From: an uncultured Atopobium sp. | GTDB lineage: Bacteria; Actinomycetota; Coriobacteriia; Coriobacteriales; Atopobiaceae | DNA: 64,000 nucleotides | Direction: 5' to 3' | Assembly: GCA_947090525.1 (NCBI GenBank) | Contig: CAMUON010000006.1 | Span: forward strand, 1-64,000 | In this document: piece by piece, positions 1-8,425 of the stretch | How the letters are laid out: the number at the start of each line of letters is the position of its first letter | How positions within the stretch are numbered: the first letter of the stretch is position 1 | Position numbers and translations under genes: made by a program | The notes under the pieces: model-generated | Seen by the model: the letters and a program-made list of their open reading frames with translations, nothing else | Told to the model about the DNA's origin: nothing | Database searches by the model: none

Positions 1-172
1 TTTCGTCGTGTTGAACGTGCGCGAAGAACTACTATACGCGAAACAAATGAGAATAGAAGCGAGATTGTAGGTCTTCACGGAGTGTACATAATTGCACAAG
101 GTTGGGCGGGGGCAACATGCACGTTTGCCCAGGTAGTCCGCACGCACGCGGCAAGGCCCCCGCAGAAGAATC

Positions 173-2011
173 TTATTTATCTACCATACCGTGACGCACA
201 CGCCATTTACGGCGCTCGGTCTCGGTGAGGATACGCTTACGCATGCGTATATGAAGCGGCGTTACTTCTACAAGCTCGTCGTCTGCGATGTACTCAAGCG
301 CCTCTTCGAGCGTAAAGGTCTTGGGAGGGGTAAGCTGCACCGCAATGTCTGCTGTGGAAGAACGCTGGTTGCCGAGGGATTTTGTTTTGGCAATATTCAC
401 TACCATATCGCCCGGCTTGGAACGCTCGCCCACGAGCATGCCCTCGTAGCACTCGGTTCCCGGCTCTACAAAGAGCTGGCCGCGTTCCTGCAGCGTACCT
501 AGAGCATAGGCTACAGCCTTCTCAGTAGACATAGAGATCATGGAGCCATTTTGGCGCGTACCCAAATCGCCTGCGTACGGTCCATACTCCAAGAACGTAT
601 GATAAAAGACTGCGTCACCGTGCGTGACATTCATGATGCGGGTCTTAAGACCCATGATGCCGCGCGTGGGGATCTTAAAATCGAGGTGCGTGTGCGTGGT
701 GCCCGTTTTCATGTTTGTCATCGTGCCGCCAGCATTGCCGAAGACTTCGATGACTTTGCCGGAGTATTCGTCGGAACACTCTACAACCGCCTGCTCAACA
801 GGCTCTTGCAAGTGGCCTGCTTCGTCCTTCTTGAAGAGCACGCGCGGACGGCCTACTTGAAATTCGTAGCCCTCGCGGCGCATTGCTTCCATAAGAACGC
901 TTAGGTGCAAGACACCGCGTCCCGAAACCTCAATACCCGTCTTGTCTTCGAGCTCTTGGATGTGCATAGTGACATTGTTTTCGCGCTCGGCTTCGAGACG
1001 CGCTTTAAGCTGGCGGGCGCCTACGATATCGCCATCACGCCCCACAAGAGGAGAGGTAGATGCTTCAAAGACGATGGAAAGCGTCGGCTTGTCGATGGTG
1101 ATGGGGTCAAGACTCACCGGATGCTCAAGGCTTGTATAGACATCGCCAATATCGGTATTGTCTACACCTACAACAGCTGCGATGTCGCCTGCTTGAACTT
1201 CTGAGCATTCCTTTTTACCGAGGTAGTCGAAGGTGAAAAGTTGTTTTACCTGGGCGGGTGCGGATGCACCGTCGTTTTTGACTACAAGAATCTTGTCGCC
1301 CGTGTGGATGGTACCGGAGTAAATACGCCCAACACCGATGCGGCCTACATAGTCGGAGTGATCGATAGTGACACACTGGAGTGCCAAGGGAGCTTGCGCG
1401 TCGGCTTCGGGAGCTGGGAGCTCGTCTACGATCATATCGAGCAGGGGGTACATGTCGTTGTTGGTGTCGTCTTCAGAAAGACGCGCAAAACCCGCGAGAG
1501 CAGACGCATAAATCACGTGCTCCATAGTGAATTCGAGCGCTTCATCGGAAGCACCAAGATCCATCATGAGGTCAAGCGCAGCGTTTAAGGCTTCCTGGCA
1601 ATTCGCAGCAGGTTTATCAATCTTGTTGATCACGAGCATAATCTTGAGTTTGGCGGCGATTGCATGTTGGAGCACAAAGCGAGTTTGTGGCATGGGGCCT
1701 TCGGCAGCGTCTACGAGGAGGAGCGCGCCATCTGCCATCTTGAGCACGCGTTCTACCTCTCCACCAAAGTCGGCGTGGCCCGGGGTATCGATCACGTTGA
1801 TCTTAACGTCTTTGTATTCGATGGAGATGTTTTTAGCGAGGATGGTGATACCGCGCTCACGCTCCTGATCGTTGGAGTCGAGAACACGGTCTTCTACCTG
1901 CTGGTTTGCACGGAAGGCATCGGTAGCGCGCAGGAGTTTGTCTACGAGGGTGGTTTTGCCGTGGTCGACATGAGCGATAATCGCAATATTTCTAATGTGT
2001 TGTTGGAACAT
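173..2011 (-). CDS. typA: Ribosome-associated translational GTPase TypA/BipA
   Basis: TypA/BipA is a translation-factor GTPase that binds the ribosome and supports 50S assembly and stress or low-temperature growth. The G domain opens with AHVDHGKTTL (P-loop), followed by a switch region with RERGITI, the G3 motif DTPGHADFGGEV and NKIDKP (G4). EF-G-like domains III and V and the BipA-specific C-terminal domain follow. At about 612 residues it has full family length. I chose the ATG at 2011, which begins MFQQHIRNIAIIAHVD and has an AGAGG ribosome-binding site. An upstream in-frame ATG at 2053 would add 14 residues that the family lacks. It is the last minus-strand gene before the window edge. 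It is unrelated to the tetracycline-protection GTPase at the right edge, although the two share the fold. Confidence 0.95.
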   Translation of the reverse strand: MFQQHIRNIAIIAHVDHGKTTLVDKLLRATDAFRANQQVEDRVLDSNDQERERGITILAKNISIEYKDVKINVIDTPGHADFGGEVERVLKMADGALLLVDAAEGPMPQTRFVLQHAIAAKLKIMLVINKIDKPAANCQEALNAALDLMMDLGASDEALEFTMEHVIYASALAGFARLSEDDTNNDMYPLLDMIVDELPAPEADAQAPLALQCVTIDHSDYVGRIGVGRIYSGTIHTGDKILVVKNDGASAPAQVKQLFTFDYLGKKECSEVQAGDIAAVVGVDNTDIGDVYTSLEHPVSLDPITIDKPTLSIVFEASTSPLVGRDGDIVGARQLKARLEAERENNVTMHIQELEDKTGIEVSGRGVLHLSVLMEAMRREGYEFQVGRPRVLFKKDEAGHLQEPVEQAVVECSDEYSGKVIEVFGNAGGTMTNMKTGTTHTHLDFKIPTRGIMGLKTRIMNVTHGDAVFYHTFLEYGPYAGDLGTRQNGSMISMSTEKAVAYALGTLQERGQLFVEPGTECYEGMLVGERSKPGDMVVNIAKTKSLGNQRSSTADIAVQLTPPKTFTLEEALEYIADDELVEVTPLHIRMRKRILTETERRKWRVRHGMVDK

Positions 2012-2222
2012 GTAACCTCTTTCAGCATTCGGTATAAATTCGGTATAAATCACTCACACTCTATACTACTTGGGTACCGTGAGCTAGAAGGTTAGGAAAA
2101 ATTGCCGAAATATACATGTGGGAGGTGCCGCGCGTGAGCGCTGACGGGCGCGCGGGGGACCGATCGTGAGCGCGGGGGCCGGAGCTGGGGACGTGGGTGC
2201 GAGGGCTTGGGCGCGCGAGCAA

Positions 2223-2254
2223 CAAAAAAGAACCCGCACAAGGCGGGTTCTTTT
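2223..2254 (-). terminator. Intrinsic terminator of the secreted protein gene
   Basis: A perfect 10-bp stem (2228-2237 paired with 2243-2252, 5-nt loop) is followed on the minus strand by a run of six T. It sits 40 bp after the stop of the gene at 2296. Confidence 0.85.
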
Positions 2255-2295
2255 CCACTCCAACTATGAGTTTAGTACACAAAAGGACATGTGAA

Positions 2296-4131
2296 TTAGA
2301 ATGCCATGTCGTCAACTTCAGGAGTAAGCTCCATGAAGTAAGGAGCAAGAGCTTCCTTAACAGCATCCTTAACCTTTGAGTAGTCAGCAATCTTCGAGGG
2401 TTCGTTCTCAACAGCTTTGTTTGCAGCCGTAACAGCATCTTTGTATGCCTTGACATTGCCGTGTTTGGTGACAACAAAGTCAACAAGGTTGCTTTCCTTG
2501 TTTGAAAGCCTTGTGACTGCCTCGTTGAGATCAGCGAATGCCACTGAATATTTCTCGTAGGCAGCGAGGTCACGGGTGGCCTGAGCATCGCTGAGGCTGA
2601 GAGTGTGACGGAAGTCGTTGAACTTCTTGACGCTCTCTTTGAAGAGGAGCTTGAAGTTGGCAAGATTATCTTTTGCGAGCTTAAGCTCTTTCGTTGCCTT
2701 GTCAAAAGCATCTTGAGGGTCCTTGAGCTCCTTGGTTTTATCATCAAGAGCCTTTTGCAGCTCAGCAAGTTTCTTGTTTGCTTTTCCGAGGTCGCCGCCG
2801 TCACCCTTCAACGTATCAATCTCTTGTTGGATTGGTGTTTGCTTAGCTACCTCAGTCTCTTTAGCGAGCTTCTTGTTCAGCTCATCAAGTTTCTTTTGAG
2901 CAGCTGCAAGATCGGTGGCTTTGTGGTTATCAAGATTAAGTTGTGCAACAGCTTGTGCGAGTTTTGCGGAAGCAAGCTTAGCTTGTGCATCTGCCAATGT
3001 AGCTTCTGCAGTAGTTACTGTCGTTTGCTGTGCCTTGTAGTTTTCCTTCTGGAATACTACTTCAGATGCGAGTGCAAAAGCGTCAGAACCAGCGGCTCCG
3101 TGCTTGCCTTTGAGGTTGTCCTTGATCTCTTGTGCTTTAGCCTGAAGCTTGTTGAGGTAGAACTGAACATCAGTAAGCTCACTCTTAAGAGCTTTGGTTA
3201 CTTCTTGAACAGCTTCAATGTTCTTTTTCTCTGCTTCCTCGTCATACTTGCCAGATACAGTGGCATTGAGAAGCTCTTTTTGGAGAGCTTTGTACTTCTC
3301 GAGGTTTGCCTTGTATTCCTTGGTGATACGTGCGAGAGATTGAGCAATCTTGGCCTCGTCGGTGGTGTGATCAAGGTCAAATACCTCAAACATCGGCTGC
3401 TGCTTACCGTCAACTACGTTGTCTGCCTTCCAGCCGTCTGCCAAGCATTTTGCATTCTCTTCGACACCACCGTAGAGGTGCGTACCAACCTGAACGAAGG
3501 GGTTGAACATACGGTATACGGAGTCGACTTTACCTGGAGTCAGAACCTTTTTATCGGTTTCCGGATTAACTGGTTTTCCATCTTTTGCTTTTACAGTATA
3601 GAAGGAAACACCCTCACCAGTCCAGCCAGCAGCTACATTCTTGTTGTACTCTTCGGTGCTGGTGGTGTAGAGGTGCTCACCGCTATATTGATTGAAAAGA
3701 CGATAAACGGGAGTGCCAACCTTGGCATCTTGATTAACAAACTTGCGATAGTCACCTTCGTGACCGTATGCTTTCCAGACGGTACCCTCATTGGTCCAGC
3801 CTGCCTTTTCAGCAGCGAATACTTCTTTCTCATCCCATGTGAAGAGGTGGTCACCATTCCAGGGGTTGAAGAGACGAACTACTTCAACGACCTTAGCCTT
3901 GGGGGCCTCATGATCGCTTTTCTTGTTGTCATTTGTGCCTTCCTCAACCTTGTCAATAGTGAGGTTACCTTCTCCTGCAGCATTTGTGATTTCCGGATTT
4001 GGCATATATTTGTTTACAGGATTGTCAGCGAGTGCAGTAGCAGGAGCTACAAGAGCACCGCCGAGTCCGAGTGTAGTGGCGAGAACAGCGCTGAGGCCTG
4101 CCACCTTTAATTGATTCTCTTTAGACAACAT
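2296..4131 (-). CDS. Secreted coiled-coil protein with DUF5648-type repeats
   Basis: This is a predicted exported protein of 611 residues. It starts MLSKENQLKVAG at 4131 behind an AAAGGA ribosome-binding site. A classical Sec signal peptide follows: a hydrophobic stretch about residues 10-32, then ATALADN, a likely cleavage site. Residues about 80-270 hold three copies of the pattern [V/Y]RLFNP...G.HL[F/Y]T...E....AGW..EG, which is the DUF5648-type module of actinobacterial and firmicute surface proteins, often joined to cell-wall hydrolases. The remainder, about 280-590, is Lys/Glu/Ala-rich and strongly coiled-coil (AQAKLASAKLAQA, KKLDELNKKLAKE). I see no LPXTG motif, C-terminal TM or catalytic domain, so attachment is unclear. 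It may bind cell-wall material or act as an adhesin. The gene stands alone with its own terminator and a dyad upstream. Confidence 0.75.
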   Translation of the reverse strand: MLSKENQLKVAGLSAVLATTLGLGGALVAPATALADNPVNKYMPNPEITNAAGEGNLTIDKVEEGTNDNKKSDHEAPKAKVVEVVRLFNPWNGDHLFTWDEKEVFAAEKAGWTNEGTVWKAYGHEGDYRKFVNQDAKVGTPVYRLFNQYSGEHLYTTSTEEYNKNVAAGWTGEGVSFYTVKAKDGKPVNPETDKKVLTPGKVDSVYRMFNPFVQVGTHLYGGVEENAKCLADGWKADNVVDGKQQPMFEVFDLDHTTDEAKIAQSLARITKEYKANLEKYKALQKELLNATVSGKYDEEAEKKNIEAVQEVTKALKSELTDVQFYLNKLQAKAQEIKDNLKGKHGAAGSDAFALASEVVFQKENYKAQQTTVTTAEATLADAQAKLASAKLAQAVAQLNLDNHKATDLAAAQKKLDELNKKLAKETEVAKQTPIQQEIDTLKGDGGDLGKANKKLAELQKALDDKTKELKDPQDAFDKATKELKLAKDNLANFKLLFKESVKKFNDFRHTLSLSDAQATRDLAAYEKYSVAFADLNEAVTRLSNKESNLVDFVVTKHGNVKAYKDAVTAANKAVENEPSKIADYSKVKDAVKEALAPYFMELTPEVDDMAF

Positions 4132-4177
4132 GACATGTATCCTTTCTACTAAACACATCGTTGGGCATGTTGAGTAT

Positions 4178-4210
4178 AGTATAGAAACATCGTAGCGATA
4201 TTTCTATACT
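4178..4210. promoter_or_regulatory. Long dyad in the leader of the secreted protein gene
   Basis: Two 15-nt arms (4178-4192 and 4196-4210) pair with one internal mismatch around a 3-nt loop. They lie 47-79 bp upstream of the start at 4131. On the plus strand the dyad is followed by six T, but no plus-strand gene precedes it. An operator or leader hairpin for the secreted protein gene is therefore more likely than a terminator. Confidence 0.5.
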
Positions 4211-4332
4211 TTTTTCGGCTTTTTTATAATGATACATTATAAATTAACAAATTGTAAACATACAAGTCGTATTTTTTCTGCGCTACATTCATTTTTTTGA
4301 CTGTAGTGCAGGTAGACGCAACATCTCATATG

Positions 4333-4367
4333 CAAAAAAAGCCGAAGGCTCGTGCGCGCTTCGGCTT
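4333..4367 (-). terminator. Terminator after the tRNA-Ile/tRNA-Ala pair
   Basis: A perfect 9-bp stem AAGCCGAAG/CTTCGGCTT (4339-4347, 4359-4367) is followed by seven T on the minus strand, just after tRNA-Ala. Confidence 0.85.
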
Positions 4368-4378
4368 GTTTTATGCAA

Positions 4379-4454
4379 TGGTGGAGACGATGGGGGTCGA
4401 ACCCACGACCTCAGGCTTGCAAAGCCCGCGCTCTCCCAACTGAGCTACGTCCCC
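4379..4454 (-). tRNA. tRNA-Ala (anticodon TGC)
   Basis: A complete 76-nt cloverleaf with an encoded CCA end. The acceptor stem GGGGACG pairs with CGTCTCC, and the anticodon loop TTTGCAA gives TGC. It is co-directional with and 37 bp downstream of tRNA-Ile. In many bacteria this Ile/Ala pair sits in the rRNA spacer, but no rRNA is present here. Confidence 0.95.
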
Positions 4455-4491
4455 GGTTGTGCCGGTGATAAACACGCGTGACACAAAAACC

Positions 4492-4568
4492 TGGTGGACC
4501 CGACAAGGCTCGAACTTGTGACCTCCCGGTTATCAGCCGGACGCTCTGACCAACTGAGCTACGAGTCC
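4492..4568 (-). tRNA. tRNA-Ile (anticodon GAT)
   Basis: A complete 77-nt cloverleaf with encoded CCA. The acceptor stem is GGACTCG/CGGGTCC and the anticodon loop CTGATAA gives GAT. It is the first gene of a two-tRNA transcript with tRNA-Ala. Confidence 0.95.
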
Positions 4569-4582
4569 GCGTGCAGAAAAGA

Positions 4583-4611
4583 ATGTTACTCTCTTTGGGG
4601 TGTAGCGTCAA
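4583..4611 (-). promoter_or_regulatory. Promoter of the tRNA-Ile/Ala transcript
   Basis: On the minus strand a -35 box TTGACG (4606-4611) and a -10 box TAACAT (4583-4588) are separated by 17 bp. They lie 15 bp before the tRNA-Ile 5' end. Confidence 0.65.
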
Positions 4612-4704
4612 CTATTTTGTGGTGGCTCCCTCACGTGCAAAAAATTTTCACAAATATATTCACATGAAGTGCAACACTAAATAAAGTACGATTTCATATA
4701 ATTA

Positions 4705-4752
4705 TGTGAGAATCATCACATAATTGTACATAATTATGTGATGACCGTCACA
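4705..4752. promoter_or_regulatory. Paired Crp/Fnr-type palindromes
   Basis: Two copies of TGTGA-N6-TCACA are present: 4705-4720 (spacer GAATCA) and 4737-4752 (spacer TGACCG). Their centres are 32 bp apart, about three helical turns. The first lies in a longer palindrome (AATTATGTGA...TCACATAATT), and the AT-rich flanks repeat between sites. They lie between the DUF151 gene 3' end and the tRNA-Ile promoter, both on the minus strand. The target is uncertain: regulation of the tRNA promoter from about 95 bp upstream or an unannotated transcript are both possible. Confidence 0.55.
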
Positions 4753-4835
4753 TTTTTATTGGTTTTTGGGGTGTGTGCGGGCGCGGCAGGCTGTCGCGCG
4801 GGAGCTGCAGGAGCTGGGGGCGCTGGATGCGCGTT

Positions 4836-5465
4836 CTAGTTCATATTCTCGCGAAACATACGTTGAAGCGATTCTTTACACATCTCCCGAAATGAATCGG
4901 GATTCTCGATTGCAGCTTCCTCAAACACGTCTTCATCAACAGTAAGCAAGCTATGTGTAAGAAGCGCGAATACACACGCATCGCTCGGACGTATAGGAAG
5001 GGCATTTACCTCGCCATTTGGACGAGCTACGTGCGCCTGCGCGAAGAAGCGACTTCCTTCCACCTTGTCTATATAGAAGAGTGAGAAAAATTCGTTCGCG
5101 CGCTTCATGCTATCTAAATAGAAGGTAAAGCTATTGCGTCCGAAGAGCTTGGAAGCGGGCGTGCGCTCTTCCTCTTCGCGATTGAGGCAGTCGAGCGCAT
5201 ATGACACGTTTTCTGCTTCCCGCGTTCCTAAGATGATGGGCAATAGAAGGGTTTGCAGCTTTGCATCGCGCGAGCGGTCGTGAAAGTCCATATTCCATTG
5301 CAACATCCCGGGGTAGCTGATGCCCTGTAGAACATCATCTTTATGCTCGTTATACGTGCGCTGAAACGCACTCATGCGTTCATCATAGCTAAGCGGGCGA
5401 AGCAGGAGGAGCGAAGGCATCGTTTGTGTGCCTTTGATGACGGTTTGAGGCGCAACAAAAATCAT
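4836..5465 (-). CDS. Bifunctional-nuclease (DUF151) family protein
   Basis: A 209-residue protein whose second half follows the DUF151/BFN pattern. LLPIILGTREAENVSYAL resembles the usual LPIWIG..EA.aIafAL, then comes a central RNSFTFYLDSM...FYIDKVEGSRFFAQ. The signature RPSDACVFAL...LTVDEDVFEEA closely resembles RPSDAIALAL...I.V.e.VleeA. Founding members were described with DNase and RNase activity, but the activity of most family members is unknown. Residues about 1-65 are extra relative to the compact family. The start at 5465 has a strong GGAGT-type ribosome-binding site. It follows gyrA by 120 bp on the same strand. The family assignment rests on recalled motifs and is fairly secure; the biochemical function is not. 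Confidence 0.65.
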   Translation of the reverse strand: MIFVAPQTVIKGTQTMPSLLLLRPLSYDERMSAFQRTYNEHKDDVLQGISYPGMLQWNMDFHDRSRDAKLQTLLLPIILGTREAENVSYALDCLNREEEERTPASKLFGRNSFTFYLDSMKRANEFFSLFYIDKVEGSRFFAQAHVARPNGEVNALPIRPSDACVFALLTHSLLTVDEDVFEEAAIENPDSFREMCKESLQRMFRENMN

Positions 5466-5587
5466 GGATACTCCTTACAGGTAGACGGCCGGCAAGCGTG
5501 GTGCATGAACGTATGTGGTGCCTGGTTACATGAAGTGCATGAGCGCGTGTGGCGCATAATCGCGCACGGCAGGTACGCAGTGTGCGA

Positions 5588-8404
5588 TTACTTTGTGAAC
5601 TCCAAGTCGAGTGTGGGCTCAGGCGAAGAATCCTCTTCTTCGTCCTCGTCTTTCTTAGCCGGAACATGAGCGCACGCGCTTACTGAATCACTGTCCGCAA
5701 GATTGATAATCTTTACCCCTTGCGTTGCGCGGCCGGAGCTTGAGATATCACGCGCAAAGACGCGAATCATGCTCCCCTCTTCGGATATGATCATAAGCTC
5801 GTCTTCGGGCTTTACAATCTTAAAGGCTATGAGCTTGCCTTTTCGCTCGGTCATCGCAATTGTGGTGATGCCTTGACCACCGCGTTTGTGCACCGGATAC
5901 TCGGCAATAGGCGTGCGCTTGCCGTAGCCATTTTGGGTGATCACGAGGAGATCTTCGTCCCCCGTAGCAATACCCATGCCCAGCGTGTACGCATCGCCCT
6001 TGAGTGTGATGCCTTTTACACCAGCTGCTGCGCGGCCCATCGGACGCACGTCGCACTCGGAAAACATAATGGCTTTTCCTGCGCTTGAGCAGAGAATCAC
6101 CTGTTCGTCTTCCTTCACGCGCGCGACATTCATAAGCTCATCGCCGGGCTTGAGATTGATAGCATGAAGACCGTCTTTGCGACTCTTGTCGTAATCGCTC
6201 ATGGACGTCTTCTTTACCATTCCTTGCTTCGTGGCAAACATAAGGTATTCATCTTGCGGAAAATCGCGGGTAGTAATGATTGCTGCAGGATGTTCGCCTT
6301 CATCGAGAGGAAGGACGTTGATGAGCGCACTTCCGCGGGCGTGACGCGATCCTACCGGAAGCTCGTGCACTTTAAGGCGATAGACCTTACCTTTGTTGGT
6401 GAAGAAGAGAATGTAGTCGTGCGTGGATGCGACCAGCATATCTTCTACAAAGTCATTGTCTTTGAGGGAAAGACCTTGTATACCCTTGCCACCGCGCTTT
6501 TGCGCCTTGTAGGTGGTGGTGGGCAAGCGTTTGATGTAGCTGGAGTGCGTGATGGTAATCACCATATCTTCTTCCTCGATGAGGTCTTCCGTCTCGAGGT
6601 TGAGATACGCGCTGGTAGATATGGTTGTACGACGAGGATTGGAGAAGCGCTCAGCAATTTGCATAAGCTCTTCCTTGATCACTTGAAGAATCTTTTCGGG
6701 ATGTTCAAGGAGATCGGTGAGGTAGGCAATTTGTTTGTTAAGCTCCTCTATCTGCTCCACAAGCTCCTCGCGCGCAAGACCAGTAAGACGGCGCAGGCGC
6801 ATCTGAAGAATCGCTTCGCCTTGGATATCATCGATATTAAAGCGCTCGTGCATACGTGCTTTTGCCTCGGTGTCATCTTTGGAAGAGCGGATGATGTGCA
6901 CGACTTCGTCGATATTGTCTACCGCAATCAGAAGACCTTGGAGGATGTGGACGCGCTTTTGGGCTTTGTCGAGATCAAACTTCGTGCGGCGGGTAACTAT
7001 ATCCACCTGGTGATCGATATAGTATGAGATGATTTGTTTGATAGAAAGGGTGCGCGGTACGCCGTCTACCAGCGCGATATCGATGATACCAAAGCTTGTT
7101 TGTAGCTGTGTGCGTTTGTAGAGATTATTGAGAACTACCTGCGGGTTAGCGCCCGATTTAAGGTCAATAACAATGCGCATACCTTTGCGGTTAGATTCAT
7201 CGCGAAGGTCAGAGATACCTTCAATTTTCTTCTCGTTTACCTGCTGTGCAATACGCTCTTGCAGAAGACCCTTGTTTACCTGATAGGGAATCTCGGTTAC
7301 AACAAGACGCTGGCGGTTTCCCCTGTTTGCGCTTTCTACGTGTACTTTTGAGCGAATAATGATGGAGCCGCGGCCCGTCTCATACGCATCCTTGATACCG
7401 TCTGTCCCCATGATAATGCCGCCTGTGGGGAAATCGGGACCAGGAAGCACACTCATAATGTCTTCGGTTGTGGCGTCGGGATTATCAATCACCATGCACA
7501 CAGCGCGGGAAACTTCCATAAGGTTATGCGGGGCAACATTTGTCGCCATACCTACCGCAATACCGTTTGAACCGTTTACCAAAAGATTCGGGAAACGAGA
7601 TGGGAGTACTTGCGGCTCTTGAAGCGATTCGTCGTAGTTGGGTTGTAAGTCGACAGTCTCTTTGTCGAGGTCACGGAGCATTTCCATAGCTGCTTGCGTA
7701 AGCCTACTCTCGGTGTAACGCATAGCTGCTGGAGGATCACCATCAATAGAACCGAAGTTTCCGTGACCATCTACGAGCGGCAAACGCATGGAAAATTCCT
7801 GCGCCATACGAACCATTGCATCGTAGATCGAAAAGTCGCCGTGGGGGTGATACTTACCCATAACTTCTCCCACGGTCCACGCACTCTTTTTGTGGGGACG
7901 TGAAGGCACGATGTGGGCCTCATTCATCGCATAAAGAATACGACGATGAACAGGCTTTAGGCCGTCGCGGACGTCGGGAAGGGCGCGGGCGACGATAACC
8001 GACATCGAATACTCCAGAAACGAGGCTTTCATCTCGTTTGAAAGATCGGTGGGTTTGAGGGTGCCGCCGTGAATATCGCTTAAGTCAAGGCGGGTACCCG
8101 CTTCATCCGAAATTGTATGATCGAGATTAGCGCCTGCAAGATTAGGCTCTGAGCTGGGTGTTTGTGAGGCGTCGAAGTCGTCTTCGTTTTGAAGGCTTTC
8201 GTCTTCGTTTTGAAGATTGTCGTCTCCAAGATCTTCAGCATCAAGCTCTTTATCTTCCTGACGATTATCTTGTGCACTTATATCTTCTGATTGTTGTTCA
8301 TCTTGAGAGAGATCGTTTTGATTATTCTTTTGATCATTCTCAAGATCGTGTTGGTCTTTGGACGCATCAGTATCGTGTGATGGATGTTGAGTGTCGTTTG
8401 CCAC
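5588..8404 (-). CDS. gyrA: DNA gyrase subunit A with acidic N-terminal extension and Phe at the quinolone position
   Basis: GyrA is the DNA-cleaving subunit that, with GyrB, introduces negative supercoils. The active-site Tyr lies in AAMRYTESR, and the QRDR reads HPHGDFSIYDAM. The C-terminal beta-pinwheel has blades with R.G.QG patterns, including a GyrA-box-like KRGGKGIQG and later KRGGQGITT. Two features are unusual. About 105 Asp/Glu/Asn/Gln-rich residues precede the conserved core, which starts near LSDIHGG. Residue 191 (codon TTT at 7832-7834), equivalent to E. coli Ser83, is Phe. The start is GTG at 8404 with an AGAAGGGA ribosome-binding site, and gyrB ends 21 bp upstream. The C terminus ends in an acidic tail. 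Confidence 0.96.
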   Translation of the reverse strand: MANDTQHPSHDTDASKDQHDLENDQKNNQNDLSQDEQQSEDISAQDNRQEDKELDAEDLGDDNLQNEDESLQNEDDFDASQTPSSEPNLAGANLDHTISDEAGTRLDLSDIHGGTLKPTDLSNEMKASFLEYSMSVIVARALPDVRDGLKPVHRRILYAMNEAHIVPSRPHKKSAWTVGEVMGKYHPHGDFSIYDAMVRMAQEFSMRLPLVDGHGNFGSIDGDPPAAMRYTESRLTQAAMEMLRDLDKETVDLQPNYDESLQEPQVLPSRFPNLLVNGSNGIAVGMATNVAPHNLMEVSRAVCMVIDNPDATTEDIMSVLPGPDFPTGGIIMGTDGIKDAYETGRGSIIIRSKVHVESANRGNRQRLVVTEIPYQVNKGLLQERIAQQVNEKKIEGISDLRDESNRKGMRIVIDLKSGANPQVVLNNLYKRTQLQTSFGIIDIALVDGVPRTLSIKQIISYYIDHQVDIVTRRTKFDLDKAQKRVHILQGLLIAVDNIDEVVHIIRSSKDDTEAKARMHERFNIDDIQGEAILQMRLRRLTGLAREELVEQIEELNKQIAYLTDLLEHPEKILQVIKEELMQIAERFSNPRRTTISTSAYLNLETEDLIEEEDMVITITHSSYIKRLPTTTYKAQKRGGKGIQGLSLKDNDFVEDMLVASTHDYILFFTNKGKVYRLKVHELPVGSRHARGSALINVLPLDEGEHPAAIITTRDFPQDEYLMFATKQGMVKKTSMSDYDKSRKDGLHAINLKPGDELMNVARVKEDEQVILCSSAGKAIMFSECDVRPMGRAAAGVKGITLKGDAYTLGMGIATGDEDLLVITQNGYGKRTPIAEYPVHKRGGQGITTIAMTERKGKLIAFKIVKPEDELMIISEEGSMIRVFARDISSSGRATQGVKIINLADSDSVSACAHVPAKKDEDEEEDSSPEPTLDLEFTK

Positions 8405-8425
8405 GTTGTGTTCCCTTCTTTCTTG

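Noticed and set aside
1..172. Gene at the left edge
   Set aside because: No open frame with a ribosome-binding site or recognisable product, and no clear terminator for typA either.
173..2011. Tetracycline-protection gene reading of the first gene
   Set aside because: The sequence has BipA/TypA C-terminal features and not the Tet(M) domain IV/V motifs. It is a housekeeping GTPase.
2605..4110. Long plus-strand open frame opposite the secreted coiled-coil gene
   Set aside because: It is the antisense shadow of a compositionally biased Lys/Ala/Glu-rich gene. Its product is Leu/Val/Phe/Ser-rich with no domain, ribosome-binding site or promoter.
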